Shown here in pieces: positions 33,454 to 43,800 of a stretch of 64,000 nucleotides of DNA. Both the position numbers and the translations under genes were made by a program. The DNA comes from Paenibacillus doosanensis (GTDB lineage Bacteria; Bacillota; Bacilli; Paenibacillales; NBRC-103111). The DNA lies in NCBI RefSeq assembly GCF_025060755.1, contig NZ_JANYUY010000024.1, positions 1 to 64,000 on the forward strand, in the 5' to 3' direction. A model generated the notes under the pieces. It had not been told where the DNA came from. It did no database searches and was given only the letters and a program-made list of their open reading frames with translations. Position 1 is the stretch's first letter. Every line of letters begins with the position of its first letter.

Positions 33454-34956
33454 TTACCGCCGTTTTTGACGGATCAAATTTCTCGGATGCAAAATTTTGG
33501 GACGCGTAAACATTCGCGGAAAGGTCACTCGCATCAGGGAGTCCTTCTGATCCGACCGGCGAAACGGAGCGAGCGGACCCATATAGGAGATGCCGAAGGA
33601 CGAAAGGCTGCACAGATGCAGCACGACCATAATGAGCCCTACAAAAATGCCGAACAATCCGAAGGATGCGGCCAGCAGCATCAGCGCGAATCGCACGATT
33701 CTCGCGGCGATGCCCAGATTGAAGGCGGGAAGCACGAAATTGGATATCGCGGTGATCGAGACGACGATGACCATCGCCGCGCTGACCAGACCGGCCTCGA
33801 CCGCAGCCTGGCCGATAACCAGCGTGCCGACGATGGAGATGGACTGCCCGACGGTACGCGGCATTCGCACGCTCGCTTCGCGCAATATTTCGAACGTAAG
33901 CTCCATGAGGAGCGCCTCGACGAAAGCGGGAAACGGCACGCCTTCGCGCTGGCTGGCGAGATTATACAGCAGAGTGGTAGGCAGCATTTCTTGATGAAAT
34001 GTCGATATGGCGATGTAGAAGGACGGCGTCAGCATCGCCAGCACGAATGCCACAAATCGGAGCAGCCGGATCAAAGTGGCGAAGTCGGACCGCTGGTAGT
34101 AATCTTCGCTCGATTGGAAAAATTGGATGAACACGGCGGGAACGAGCAGCGCGAACGGCGTGCCGTCCACCAGAATGGCGACGCGTCCCTCCATCAGCCC
34201 GGCAGCGACGACATCCGGCCTCTCCGTGTTGAAGACGGTCGGGAAAGGGCTGAAATGCTTATCCTGAATATATTCTTCGATGTAATTGCTTTCCAGAATT
34301 CCGTCGATATCGATCTCCGACATCCGGCGGCGCACCTCGGAGAGCACATCTTCGTTCACCAGATGATCCAAGTAGATGATCGCCGTTTCCGTTTTGGTCA
34401 CCTCTCCGATCTTCATGCTCTCGATCCACAGATGATGGCTCGCGATTTTGCGGCGGATCATGGCCGTGTTCCAGGTCAGCACCTCCGTGAAGCCTTCCCG
34501 CGGACCGCGGACAACGGACTGCACATTCGGCTCCTCGACGGAACGCGCCTTCAGATCCTTCGTTCCGACGGAAAGTCCGTAGCTGCAATGATCGACAAGC
34601 AGAATGCTGTTGCCGGACAGCAGGGAGTCCAGCAGCTCCTGCATCGTCGTAACATCGGCTACCGAGCCTTCGGAAATGACGCTGACTTTGTAATATTCGA
34701 GCAATTGCTCGGAAGAACGGATAGCCTTATCCGGCGCCGTGTTATCGGTCAACAGCGACTGCAGCATTTGATGCAGGTTGGATAAGCCGTCTACATGCAG
34801 AATAGCTCCGTTAAGGGGAGTGCCTCCCAGATCGATTCGGATATGGCGAATTTTAATATCGGAGCTGTTGCCGAGCGCCTGCAAGACGAATTGTACGTTA
34901 TCTTCAAGCAGCGTGCCGAGCTTTAGCGGTTCATGATCCTGATTGGAAGGGCTCAT
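33454..34956 (-). CDS. Spore germination protein, GerAA type
   Basis: First gene of the germination operon, 500 residues. The cytoplasmic N-terminal region (about 1-250) includes LLSGNSILLVDHCSYGLSVGTKDLKARSVEEPNVQSVVRGPREGFTE in pieces typical for GerA; four to five membrane helices follow (IRLLRFVAFVLAMLTPSFYIAI; GTLVIGQAAVEAGLVSAAMVIVVSITAI). GerAA subunits oligomerise into a germinant-gated ion channel. AGGTGA lies six bases before the ATG. Such operons are normally transcribed by sigma-G in the forespore; no clear sigma-G promoter was identified. Confidence 0.95.
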   Translation of the reverse strand: MSPSNQDHEPLKLGTLLEDNVQFVLQALGNSSDIKIRHIRIDLGGTPLNGAILHVDGLSNLHQMLQSLLTDNTAPDKAIRSSEQLLEYYKVSVISEGSVADVTTMQELLDSLLSGNSILLVDHCSYGLSVGTKDLKARSVEEPNVQSVVRGPREGFTEVLTWNTAMIRRKIASHHLWIESMKIGEVTKTETAIIYLDHLVNEDVLSEVRRRMSEIDIDGILESNYIEEYIQDKHFSPFPTVFNTERPDVVAAGLMEGRVAILVDGTPFALLVPAVFIQFFQSSEDYYQRSDFATLIRLLRFVAFVLAMLTPSFYIAISTFHQEMLPTTLLYNLASQREGVPFPAFVEALLMELTFEILREASVRMPRTVGQSISIVGTLVIGQAAVEAGLVSAAMVIVVSITAISNFVLPAFNLGIAARIVRFALMLLAASFGLFGIFVGLIMVVLHLCSLSSFGISYMGPLAPFRRSDQKDSLMRVTFPRMFTRPKILHPRNLIRQKRR

Positions 34957-35104
34957 CGTACGTCACCTAATTTTGCGAAAATAGACTTTGTCGATTTATA
35001 GTTTGCATCTAATGGGATTTTTAAACAAAAAAGGAACAAAGATACGTTTCGAGATCGTTTCAGGAGCAATTTTCAGAAAAAAATTGTAAAAATTCGACAA
35101 AGGT

Positions 35105-35134
35105 CTAAAGTATTTCGAACTATTTGTCGAAATA
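35105..35134 (+). promoter_or_regulatory. Possible sigma-D promoter with overlapping palindrome
   Basis: TAAA (35105-35108), 16 bases, then GTCGAAAT resembles the motility sigma-D promoter TAAA-N15-GCCGATAT (6 of 8 in the -10). The same segment holds a perfect inverted repeat TATTTCGA-N8-TCGAAATA at 35111-35134. It lies about 80 bases before the MCP start codon, fitting sigma-D control of chemoreceptors. Confidence 0.45.
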
Positions 35135-35215
35135 GTAAGAGGGCCAAAATACCCAATGAAAGGAAATGGCGCTTTCATAAAAATAGAAACTAGCGAACAT
35201 CGGAGGCTGTGGAGA

Positions 35216-36994
35216 ATGAATGTAAAGAAAAGTTTGAAGTTGAATTGGAGGCTGAACGTGCGGCTTACGCTGTACAAGAAGCTGTTCGCCAGCTTTATCG
35301 TTATTTTGCTGCTGTTATCCGCTATCGGAGGCACTTCTATGACGAAGATGACGACGATGGGACAAAAATCGCAGCAAATGACGGAAAAAGGGCTCCCGAG
35401 CGTCATCGCATTGGGCAATTTGAACCATGACCTGAAGGAGCTTGACGACCTGATGCTGCGGATTCAGCTGAATATGCAGGATAAAGCCGCGAACGATATG
35501 GCTTCCATGGGCATAACGGATGAAGTGCTGTCGCAGCCGGATAAAGCCAAAGGGCTCTTCGACCAAATCAATGAACAGACCAAAAAGGTGGATGATCTGG
35601 CTGTCACCGAAAAGGACGCCAACCTGGCTAAAATGTTTCTTAACGACTGGAATCAGTACGCCAAGCTGTTCCCCGATATCTTGAGAGCGGCCCAGCAGCA
35701 CGGTTCCGAAGGCTTGACGCTGATCCAGGAAGCCGACAAGCATCTGATGGCGTGCAGCATGGTCATCGAAGTGTTCACCAATAATTTGCAGAATCATGCG
35801 GACGAATGGGCGACAGAGCTTGAAGAAGCGAACCAGTCCGGCATGACGTGGGTAATCTCGCTCAGCATTATCGCCGTCGTGCTGGGACTTGCGGTGTCCT
35901 TCCTCATCGCAAGGCATGTGTCTAAACCGCTGAAATCGATGAGCGAAGCGGCCAAACGGATTTCGGACGGGGATCTGACCGTAACGAACTTGTCGATGTC
36001 CCGGCAGGACGAGATTGGCGAATTGAGCAGAGCCTTCGAACAGATGACCGGCCACATGAGACAAATGATTCTTAAAATTAATGAGCATTCCCAATTGGTG
36101 ACCGTATCCGCCGCACAACTGAAAACTAGCTACGAGGAGATGCAGCAAGCTTCAGCGCAGATCGCCACGACCGTGAAGGATGTCGTTAACGGCGCCGATC
36201 AGCAGACGGTCACGATGGAAGAGACGTCCCGGTCGATGGAGGAAGTGGGAGACGGCATCAGCCGTATGGCGGAGAGCGCTTCGTCGATCGCCGAGTCCGT
36301 GGAATGGACGAAGCAGCAGGCGGAGAGCGGGGAAACCTTCGTACAGAATACGGTCGAGCAGATGAGCTCGATTCATAATTCGGTTCATCAGACGGATCAG
36401 GTGGTTCGCCTTCTGGAGGCGAAATCGAATCAAATCGGCAGCATTTTGCAGGCGATTCAAGAAGTGGCGCATCAGACGAACTTACTGGCGCTGAACGCCG
36501 CGATTGAAGCGGCGCGCGCCGGCGAGCAGGGCAGAGGCTTCGCCGTCGTTGCGGCGGAAGTGCGCAAGCTGGCGGAGCAATCCGGCCAATCGTCCGATGA
36601 GATCGGCAAGCTGCTGAGCGAAATTCAGTCCGGCATTCGCGAATCGGGCGAAGCGATGGGCAAGGTGAAGGAGGAAGTGCAGTCAGGTATCGAACTGGTT
36701 AAGGAGACGGAGCAGAACTTCGGTCAAATTCTGCAGTCGACTTCCCATATCGCTTCTCAGATCCAGGAGATGGCGGCAACGTCCGAGGAGATTTCTGCCG
36801 GAGCCGAGCAAATAACGGCGGCTGTGCAGCAGGTGGCGTATATTGCCAAAGAGAACGCGTCTTACTCGCAGAACGTATCGTCATCGGCTGAGGGCCAACT
36901 GGAGACGACAGGAGAAGTCCAAGCATCGGCGCAATCGCTCTCGGAAATGGCAGACGAGCTGCAGCAGCTGCTGTCCCAATTCAAAACGGCTTAA
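35216..36994 (+). CDS. Methyl-accepting chemotaxis protein
   Basis: A transmembrane chemoreceptor of 592 residues. One helix lies near residues 22-42 ([17 protein letters not shown]), followed by a four-helix-bundle-like extracellular domain of about 165 residues and a second helix ([23 protein letters not shown]) leading into a HAMP domain ([21 protein letters not shown]). The cytoplasmic signalling domain has the hairpin tip [42 protein letters not shown], whose parts are nearly invariant in MCPs. ATG 35216 follows GGAGGCTGTGGAGA; the frame extends 20 codons upstream without good signals. The ligand is unknown. Confidence 0.94.
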   Translation: MNVKKSLKLNWRLNVRLTLYKKLFASFIVILLLLSAIGGTSMTKMTTMGQKSQQMTEKGLPSVIALGNLNHDLKELDDLMLRIQLNMQDKAANDMASMGITDEVLSQPDKAKGLFDQINEQTKKVDDLAVTEKDANLAKMFLNDWNQYAKLFPDILRAAQQHGSEGLTLIQEADKHLMACSMVIEVFTNNLQNHADEWATELEEANQSGMTWVISLSIIAVVLGLAVSFLIARHVSKPLKSMSEAAKRISDGDLTVTNLSMSRQDEIGELSRAFEQMTGHMRQMILKINEHSQLVTVSAAQLKTSYEEMQQASAQIATTVKDVVNGADQQTVTMEETSRSMEEVGDGISRMAESASSIAESVEWTKQQAESGETFVQNTVEQMSSIHNSVHQTDQVVRLLEAKSNQIGSILQAIQEVAHQTNLLALNAAIEAARAGEQGRGFAVVAAEVRKLAEQSGQSSDEIGKLLSEIQSGIRESGEAMGKVKEEVQSGIELVKETEQNFGQILQSTSHIASQIQEMAATSEEISAGAEQITAAVQQVAYIAKENASYSQNVSSSAEGQLETTGEVQASAQSLSEMADELQQLLSQFKTA

Positions 36995-37049
36995 CAGGTC
37001 CGCTGCGGATGAAGCGGAGCCTCCTCGGGAACGCAGCTTAAGCCAAATA

Positions 37050-37075
37050 GCCCCGGAAAGCGGGGCTTAGGCTTT
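37050..37075 (+). terminator. Terminator after MCP gene
   Basis: AGCCCCG/CGGGGCT stem with GAAAG loop, enclosed by an outer AAGCC/GGCTT pair and followed by TTTG. It lies 55 bp after the MCP stop. Confidence 0.65.
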
Positions 37076-37132
37076 GAAGCTGTGTAAGGTACTTCGCGGG
37101 GAACCCCGAAAATGCACCAATGCTATGGCGCC

Positions 37133-37176
37133 CCAAAAAGCCCGCCCCTTGCTGCTCCTTCGGCAGTGGGGCGGGC
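37133..37176 (-). terminator. Terminator after ugpB
   Basis: On the minus strand GCCCGCCCC pairs with GGGGCGGGC and is followed by TTTTTGGGG. It lies 40 bp past the ugpB stop. Confidence 0.75.
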
Positions 37177-37214
37177 ATCTTTGTTTCCTTGCAGCAGCGC
37201 GGGAGATTCGGCGC

Positions 37215-38597
37215 TTACGGAGCCACCGTTTTGTTATAAGCGGCAAGCTTGGACGTAATCTCCTTGGCTGCGGCGTCCAGCGCTTCCTTCGGCTGTTTCT
37301 TTCCGTTCAGCACTTCTTCAATCGCCGTTTCGGTCAACTGGCGCGCTTCGGGGAAGACGCCCATGACCGCGCCTTGGGTCGCCGTATTCGCCTTCGTGGC
37401 GTGGAGCTGTTCGACGGCCGTTTTCAATTGCGGATACTTGGTGAGGTTTTCCTTAACGGTCGGCTCGTCGTACGCTTTTTTGGTTATAGGGAAGTAGCCG
37501 GTGTTGACATGCCAGTACGCCTGCTGTTTAGGCTCGGCCAGAAACTTGATGAACTGCCAGGCGCCTTGCTGCTCGGCTTCGCTGCGGTTGTTCAAAACGT
37601 ACAGGCTGGCTCCGCCGACGATCACTCCGCCGTCCTTGGCGTCGGCCGGTTTAGGCAGGAAGGCGGTGCCGACCTCGAACTTGCCTTGCGCGCCGTCGAC
37701 GATTCCGCGCAGCGAGCCTGTGGAGTCGAGCGTCATGCCGATTTGTCCGGCGAGGAACGCTTTTTTCGTATCGTCGGTTTTACGTCCGAGGTTCAGCGCG
37801 ACTTTATCGTCGACCAGCTGCTTCCACCAGGTCAGCGTCTTCACGCCGGCTTCGCCGTTCACGAGAGATTCGGTAGCGATGCCTTTGCGCCCGTTGCTAT
37901 TGTTGAGCAGATCTGCGCCTTGATTGGCGAAAAATTGCTCCATCAGCCAGCCGTAAATGGCGAAGGAAGCGCCGGTTTTGCCGTCTTTGGTCAACGCTTT
38001 GGCGGCTTGGGCTACATCGTCGAAGGTAACCGGCGGCTTCTCCGGATCAAGTCCGGCCGCTTTGAACATGTCTTTGTTATAGTACAAAATCGGGTTGGAC
38101 GTATTGAACGGCATGGCATTCAGCTTGCCGTCGATTTTGTAGTAGTTCAATATATTTTCTTCCAGCTGGGACAAGTCGTATTTATCTTGATCGATAAATT
38201 TCTGTATCGGCGTGATCGCTTTGGAATCGATCATGAAACGGCTGCCGACCTCATAGACCTGAATCAGCGTAGGGCCGCTTTTGGAGTCCATGGACGCTTT
38301 CATTTTGTTTAAGCTTTCGTCGTAGGTGCCTTGAAATACGGCCTCGACGGTCACATTGCTTTGCGAGGCGTTGAAGTCGGCTACCAGCTTGTCCACCGCT
38401 TTGCCGAGCTCGCCGCTCATCGAGTGCCACCAGACGACTTTGACCGGCTCTTGGGCTTTGCTTCCCGCTGCCGGCTGCGCAGCATCCTTGCCGCTTCCTT
38501 CGGCGGCCGGCTGACCGGCGTTCGTGCCGCATGCGGATAAGGTCATTACGGCGGCCATACAAAGCGGAATCAGGCTTTTTTTAGTGAAGCTTTTCAT
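37215..38597 (-). CDS. ugpB: ABC substrate-binding lipoprotein, UgpB-like
   Basis: An extracellular binding protein of 460 residues: signal peptide with lipobox LSAC near residue 23, a Gly/Ala/Ser-rich linker, then VWWHSMSGELGKAVDKLVADFNASQ, GTYDESLNKMKA, LIQVYEVGSRFMI and NTSNPILYYNKDMFKAAGLDPEKPP, all strongly like UgpB, the sn-glycerol-3-phosphate and glycerophosphodiester binder. ATG 38597 follows GGGAGAG. It is third in the ugpA-ugpE-ugpB order, 182 bp after ugpE, a wider gap that may hold an extra promoter or processing site for raised expression. Confidence 0.9.
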   Translation of the reverse strand: MKSFTKKSLIPLCMAAVMTLSACGTNAGQPAAEGSGKDAAQPAAGSKAQEPVKVVWWHSMSGELGKAVDKLVADFNASQSNVTVEAVFQGTYDESLNKMKASMDSKSGPTLIQVYEVGSRFMIDSKAITPIQKFIDQDKYDLSQLEENILNYYKIDGKLNAMPFNTSNPILYYNKDMFKAAGLDPEKPPVTFDDVAQAAKALTKDGKTGASFAIYGWLMEQFFANQGADLLNNSNGRKGIATESLVNGEAGVKTLTWWKQLVDDKVALNLGRKTDDTKKAFLAGQIGMTLDSTGSLRGIVDGAQGKFEVGTAFLPKPADAKDGGVIVGGASLYVLNNRSEAEQQGAWQFIKFLAEPKQQAYWHVNTGYFPITKKAYDEPTVKENLTKYPQLKTAVEQLHATKANTATQGAVMGVFPEARQLTETAIEEVLNGKKQPKEALDAAAKEITSKLAAYNKTVAP

Positions 38598-38779
38598 TGG
38601 TTCTTCTCTCCCTTTTTTTGAAGTGCGGTGATATATAGGTGTCCTGCGGCCGGCAGAAGGTTCCAATCGTCGTCTTCCCTTGGATGACAAGGACGGCCGC
38701 CGACGTCTCTACAGACGGTTTTCGCTTGGCGGCTTGCGCTTTTTCACCAAGCTTCGGGTTATGTTATTCATTCATGGCG

Positions 38780-39601
38780 CTATCCTTTCAATGCTCCTGC
38801 GGTCAAGCCGCGTACAAGCTGTTTGATGCCGAGAACCAGCAGCAGCAAGGACGGCAGCATAACGATGGTGACGCCCGCCAGCACGAGATTCCACGATGTC
38901 ATCTCCTCGAACTGCAGCATGCTGATGCCGATCTGCACGGTGCGCATCTTCTCGTCGTTCGTAATCAGCAGAGGCCACAAATACATGTTCCAGTGGGTGA
39001 GAAAGGAGTACACTCCGAGCGTCGCGAGGGCAGGGCGGGACAGCGGCAGCACGATGCGAAGGAAGCTGCGCAGATGGCCGCAGCCGTCGATACGGGCCGC
39101 TTCGAACAGCTCGGAGGGCAGCTGCATGAAGAACTGCCGCAGCAGGAACGTCCCGAAGGCGCTGGCAAGAAACGGAACGATGAGACCTTCGTAGGTGTCG
39201 AGCCAGCCCCAGCTTTTCACAGTCAAATAGTTCGGGATCATCGTCACTTCCCAAGGAATCATCATGGTCGACAGAAACACGGCGAACAGAACGCTTTTGC
39301 CGGCGAATTTCAAATATGCGAAAGCATAGGCGGCCAAACTCGCGGTGACGATCTGACCGAGCATAATGGCGGCGGAGACGAGCAGGCTATTCGTGATGAA
39401 CTTGAAAATCGGGACGGTCTGCGTCACTTTGATCAAGTTATCCCAATAAAGGCTGCCCGGCACGAACTTCGGCGGGTAGGCCGACGATTCGGCAGGCGTC
39501 ATGAAAGCGGAGGAGACGGTAAAGAAAACCGGGTACAGTACCAGCGCCGCAGCGATGATGAGCAGGATGTAGACGATCCCGTTAAGCTGCTTCGATGTCA
39601 T
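38780..39601 (-). CDS. ugpE: ABC permease, UgpE-like
   Basis: A 273-residue inner-membrane permease with six predicted helices (IVYILLIIAAALVLYPVFFTVSSAFM at the start). The EAA loop that contacts the ATPase reads EAARIDGCGHLRSFLRIVLPLSRPALA. It carries the usual C-terminal region ending LVRGLTAGALKG, characteristic for MalG/UgpE-type permeases. Its ATG overlaps the ugpA stop (ATGA). No ATPase gene is in the cluster, so a shared UgpC/MsmX-type ATPase elsewhere is expected. Confidence 0.93.
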   Translation of the reverse strand: MTSKQLNGIVYILLIIAAALVLYPVFFTVSSAFMTPAESSAYPPKFVPGSLYWDNLIKVTQTVPIFKFITNSLLVSAAIMLGQIVTASLAAYAFAYLKFAGKSVLFAVFLSTMMIPWEVTMIPNYLTVKSWGWLDTYEGLIVPFLASAFGTFLLRQFFMQLPSELFEAARIDGCGHLRSFLRIVLPLSRPALATLGVYSFLTHWNMYLWPLLITNDEKMRTVQIGISMLQFEEMTSWNLVLAGVTIVMLPSLLLLVLGIKQLVRGLTAGALKG

Positions 39602-40563
39602 TGATAATGCACCTTCTTTTCGAAAAATTTGAACTGGACGAACGTTAGAATCAAAATGATGGCGAACAGGACCAACGCCTGTGCGCTCCCGATGCCGAAC
39701 CGAAAGTTGACGAAGGCATCCTGATAGATGTTATAGACGACGACATCGGTCGAATTCATAGGTCCGCCCCGAGTCAAAATATGCATTTGTCCGAACGTTT
39801 GGAAAGCGCCGATGATCGATACGATCGTTACGAAAAAGATCGTCGGCGAAATGAGCGGCAGCGTGAGCCGGACGAAGGTTCGCAGCGGTCCCGCCCCGTC
39901 GATTTTGGCGCTGTCGTAAATATCCTCGGGGACGCCCTGCAGCCCGCTCAGCAGTACGATGTAGTTGAAGCCGAGATTCATCCACACGGTCATCGCGGAG
40001 ACTGAGAGCAGCGCCAGAGCCGGGTCGGTCAGCCAACCCTTCGGAGCTTGGCCGATCAGGCTAAGCAGATAGTTCAGGATACCCACGCTTGGGTGGTACA
40101 GCATCATCCAGATGACGGAGCCGGTGCCGACCGAAATGGCGATGGGCAGCGAGAACGCGAATTGGAAGACGCGCATTCCGCGCAGCTTATTGTGAGACAG
40201 CGCCGCGAGCAGCAGGGCGACGATAATCCCCGTCGGCACGGTCAGCAGGGTGAAGGACAAAGTCACCTGCAGGCTTTGATAAAATTTTTCCGACAGCAGC
40301 AGTTCACGAAAATTATCCAGCCCCGCGAAGGCGGCGATCCGTCCTCTCGGGTCCGTCAAATGCAAGCTTAAATATACGGATTGGATCAGCGGGTAAAATA
40401 GAAATACGCCGAACAGCAGTAGAGAAGGAGCTAAGAATAAATAGGCGAGCAGATGGTCCTTCTCCTTCCGGCGCGCGCGGCGCAGGCTGCGGACGCTCGC
40501 GATACGGCCGCGTTTGGGCCATACGGCGGACGGCGCTTCGAGATCTTTGGGCATGAGGCTCAT
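39598..40563 (-). CDS. ugpA: ABC permease, UgpA-like
   Basis: A 321-residue permease with six helices. After a basic cytoplasmic N-terminus of about 40 residues (RRARRKEKDHLL) comes LFLAPSLLLFGVFLFYPLIQSVYLSL. The EAA loop is DSAKIDGAGPLRTFVRLTLPLISPT. Together with UgpE it forms the membrane channel for the substrate bound by UgpB. The ATG at 40563 has AGGAG about ten bases upstream; a second in-frame ATG lies three codons later. A minus-strand TATACT near 40645-40655 may be the promoter -10. Confidence 0.92.
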   Translation of the reverse strand: MSLMPKDLEAPSAVWPKRGRIASVRSLRRARRKEKDHLLAYLFLAPSLLLFGVFLFYPLIQSVYLSLHLTDPRGRIAAFAGLDNFRELLLSEKFYQSLQVTLSFTLLTVPTGIIVALLLAALSHNKLRGMRVFQFAFSLPIAISVGTGSVIWMMLYHPSVGILNYLLSLIGQAPKGWLTDPALALLSVSAMTVWMNLGFNYIVLLSGLQGVPEDIYDSAKIDGAGPLRTFVRLTLPLISPTIFFVTIVSIIGAFQTFGQMHILTRGGPMNSTDVVVYNIYQDAFVNFRFGIGSAQALVLFAIILILTFVQFKFFEKKVHYQ

Positions 40564-40812
40564 ACATCATTCACTCCTAACCTTGATCGCACTCGAACCG
40601 TTGCGGCGAGCCGGACGGCGGCGCTCATGTTCAATTGCCTCACTCAGTATAACGGGCGGATGTAAAGTACAGGTTAAGCGGATTTAAAGGTTTTGTTGAG
40701 GAAAAAAAGAGGCTTCAAAATGAAAGAATCGAATCTACTGTTTTTTAATAGTTCGTATGATAAAATAAACGATAATTACATTAAATTGGAACTTAATTGA
40801 GGTGGAAATTTC

Positions 40813-43800
40813 ATGGCATCCAAGCGTTCGGTCCAGATGGCGGTTGCGGCGGCGTTATCCGCTCTTGCCGTACCTTCCGTTGTTTTGGCTTCTCCGCCGC
40901 CGTCTACTGCGGCTGCGGTTCTTTATCCTATTCAAGATACGGTGATAGCCAAAAACTCGGAGAAAATCATAGATTTAAGCGGTATGGAAGCTTTCAAGGT
41001 CAATAGTTCCGCCAGCAGCGTCGTGGAAGCGACGTATTCGCCGGCTGTACCCAATTACATTCATTTGAACGGCAAGGAAGCGGGAGCTTCCACGATTACG
41101 ATCACAAGCGGTGATCAAGTCGTTAACCGATTTAAGGTTCACGTACTGGATGCGGGAAGCGATAATCGTATCGATATCGCGGACGTAGCGGGGTACATGG
41201 CGAATTATTCCGGGAATGTGACGGGAGCGGGGGATGTAACGACGCTGCTGCAAGGAATCGAGCCTTTCAATGCGGCCCGTTATCCGGTTGAACCGCCGGT
41301 TGCTGTAGGCAGCCCGGGAGCATTCATCTTGCAAAGCGGGCAAAATGCGCCGCAGACGGCAGCGATGTCGGCCTATTTCAGCAATCCGTCCGGCGTGCCG
41401 TTGAGCTACAGTCTGCATAACGTCCCCGAGTATTTGAAGGCTTCCATCGACTCCGCTACGGGACTGTTAACCGTCAGGGCGGAGCAGCCCCTTAGCGATA
41501 CGATGACGGCGAGCTTCCAGGTTACGGCAGCGAATCCTTACGGGCAAAGCGCATCGGCGGACGTGATCGTGAAGGTCCTGGCGTCGGAGCAGCCTCCGAT
41601 TCCGCAGCCGCCGCTAGTAATAGGCGCGCCGGGTCCGCTGACGCTGGTGAACGGACAAGCGGGCGATCCGCAGACGTTGACGATGTCAACGTATTTCAGC
41701 GATCCTACGCCGTTAACCTACAGCTTGACGGGAATTCCCCAGTATATGGATGTGGCGATCGATCCTGTAAGCGGCGTATTGACGCTGTACGGAGCGAATT
41801 TCCCGGACAATGCGGACCGTACGGAGTATATATGGGTACAGGCGACGAACGCGAACGGTCTCGGGGCAGCGATCCGGCTGGAGCTTCGCGTGCAGGCGTC
41901 GGAGCAGCCTCCGATTCCGCAGCCGCCGCAAGTGACAGGTACCCCGGGCCCGTTGACAGTGGTGAACAGACAAGAAGGAGCGGCGCAGACGGTAACGATG
42001 TCAACGTACTTCAGCGACCCCACGCCGTTAACTTACAGCTTGACGGGAATTCCCCAGTATATGGATGTGGCGATCGATCCTGTAAGCGGCGTATTGACGC
42101 TGTACGGAGCGAACTACCCGGATAATGCGGAGCGAACGGAATATTTGTGGATACTGGCGATGAACGCAAACGGCTATAGCTCAGCGATCCGGCTGGAGCT
42201 TCGCGTGCAAGCGGTAAATCCGCCGGTTGTAATCGGTACGCCTGACGCCGTCGCTTGGCAGATGGGCGTTACCGAGCGGCAGACCGTCTCTGTTGCCGGC
42301 TATTTCAAGCAGGATGGGGAGTCATTGACTTATGCGATTTCCGGGATGCCCGGCTTCATCGATGCAAGCATCGACGGGCGCAGCGGAGAGCTTACGATTA
42401 CAAAGGTTAGCCCGGAAGAGCGGCAGCCCGCGGCACCGGCGATTCGGGTGATGGCGCTGGATCGATTCGAGCAAACCGCCGAGGTGAGTATCCCTATCGG
42501 GATCGACTATCCCGTTCCTATCGTCCGGGAGGTTCCGCTTGATCCTGTGACGCTGAAAGACGGGGAGGAGCAGCCGCAGACCGTTGAAATGGCAGCTTAC
42601 TTTAAGACAATGACGATCGAACGGTTGAGCTACAGCGTCGTCGATGCGCCTTCTTACGTGCATGCCGTCATTGGCGAGGAGGACGGTAGGTTGACGGTAA
42701 CGCCGGAAGGCTCTCTGCATGACTATGTGGGAACGGCTGCCTATGTACAGATTAGAGCGGCCAACCAGTACGGCAATTTCGTCCTGCTTTCGATACCTCT
42801 GCAAGTAATTGAGGACCCGGATTCTTATCCCGCGCCGGAAGTGTATGATCCTCCGACGCCCGTCGAATGGGTGAGAGATATTACCCAAGTCCAGACATTA
42901 TATGTGTCGGACTACTTCTATGACGAATCCGAGCTATCCTATAGCATAGCGGCTATGCCTGATTACATTGAGGCATCCATTAACGACAAGTCGGGAAAAT
43001 TGGTGATATCCGGGATCGGGGAAGGGGCGGATGAGCCTGCCGTAATCCAGATCCGGGCGGTGAACAGCTACGGCAAAAGCGCGACACTGAATATCAGCGT
43101 CCGGACGATCGATTCGATGACCATCGAATGGCCGCAATCCGAGGAGCCGCCGATCCGTTTGGAGCTGGCCGTGTTTTTTGGCGATATAGAGGCCGATTCG
43201 TATGAATATGCGGGGCAGTTGGAAGGAGCCGCCGTCAGTCCTGTCATTGAAGAGCCGAATACGGCGCAGGCTCAGCTTGTGCTGAATGAATCGGCGCGTG
43301 ACGTTTCATTGAAAATCAGAGGCACCAACACGGCAAATGGCATCAGCAAAGAATTCGTCATCAAGTTCGTTACCGGTTATGACGCCCCTGTGCCCGACAA
43401 GCAGCCGGAAACGATTGAAGTGACTAACGGCATGGCGGAAGAGCCTTATACTATCTATTTGACAAACAGCTATTTTAACGGACAGTCCTTGTCCTATGAG
43501 CTGCTGCCGGACCCGAATATCGCAGGCGATGTGAACGCGAATATCGTGAACGGAAATCAATTGCAAATTATGGGGGCATATTTCCCCGACAATGTGCGGA
43601 CGTCGACGGTTCTGCACGTTAAAGCTACGAACGAGCACGGCAAAAGCACGGTATTGTCTTTCCCGGTTGAAGTCAACCCGGCGCCTGCTCTGGAAGTGAT
43701 CCGAACGCCGGATGAAGTCCGGTTTCAGGATGGGATCAATCAATCTTATCCTTATCTGGTATGGGATTATCTAAGCGACCGCAGAGCTTCAATCACAATA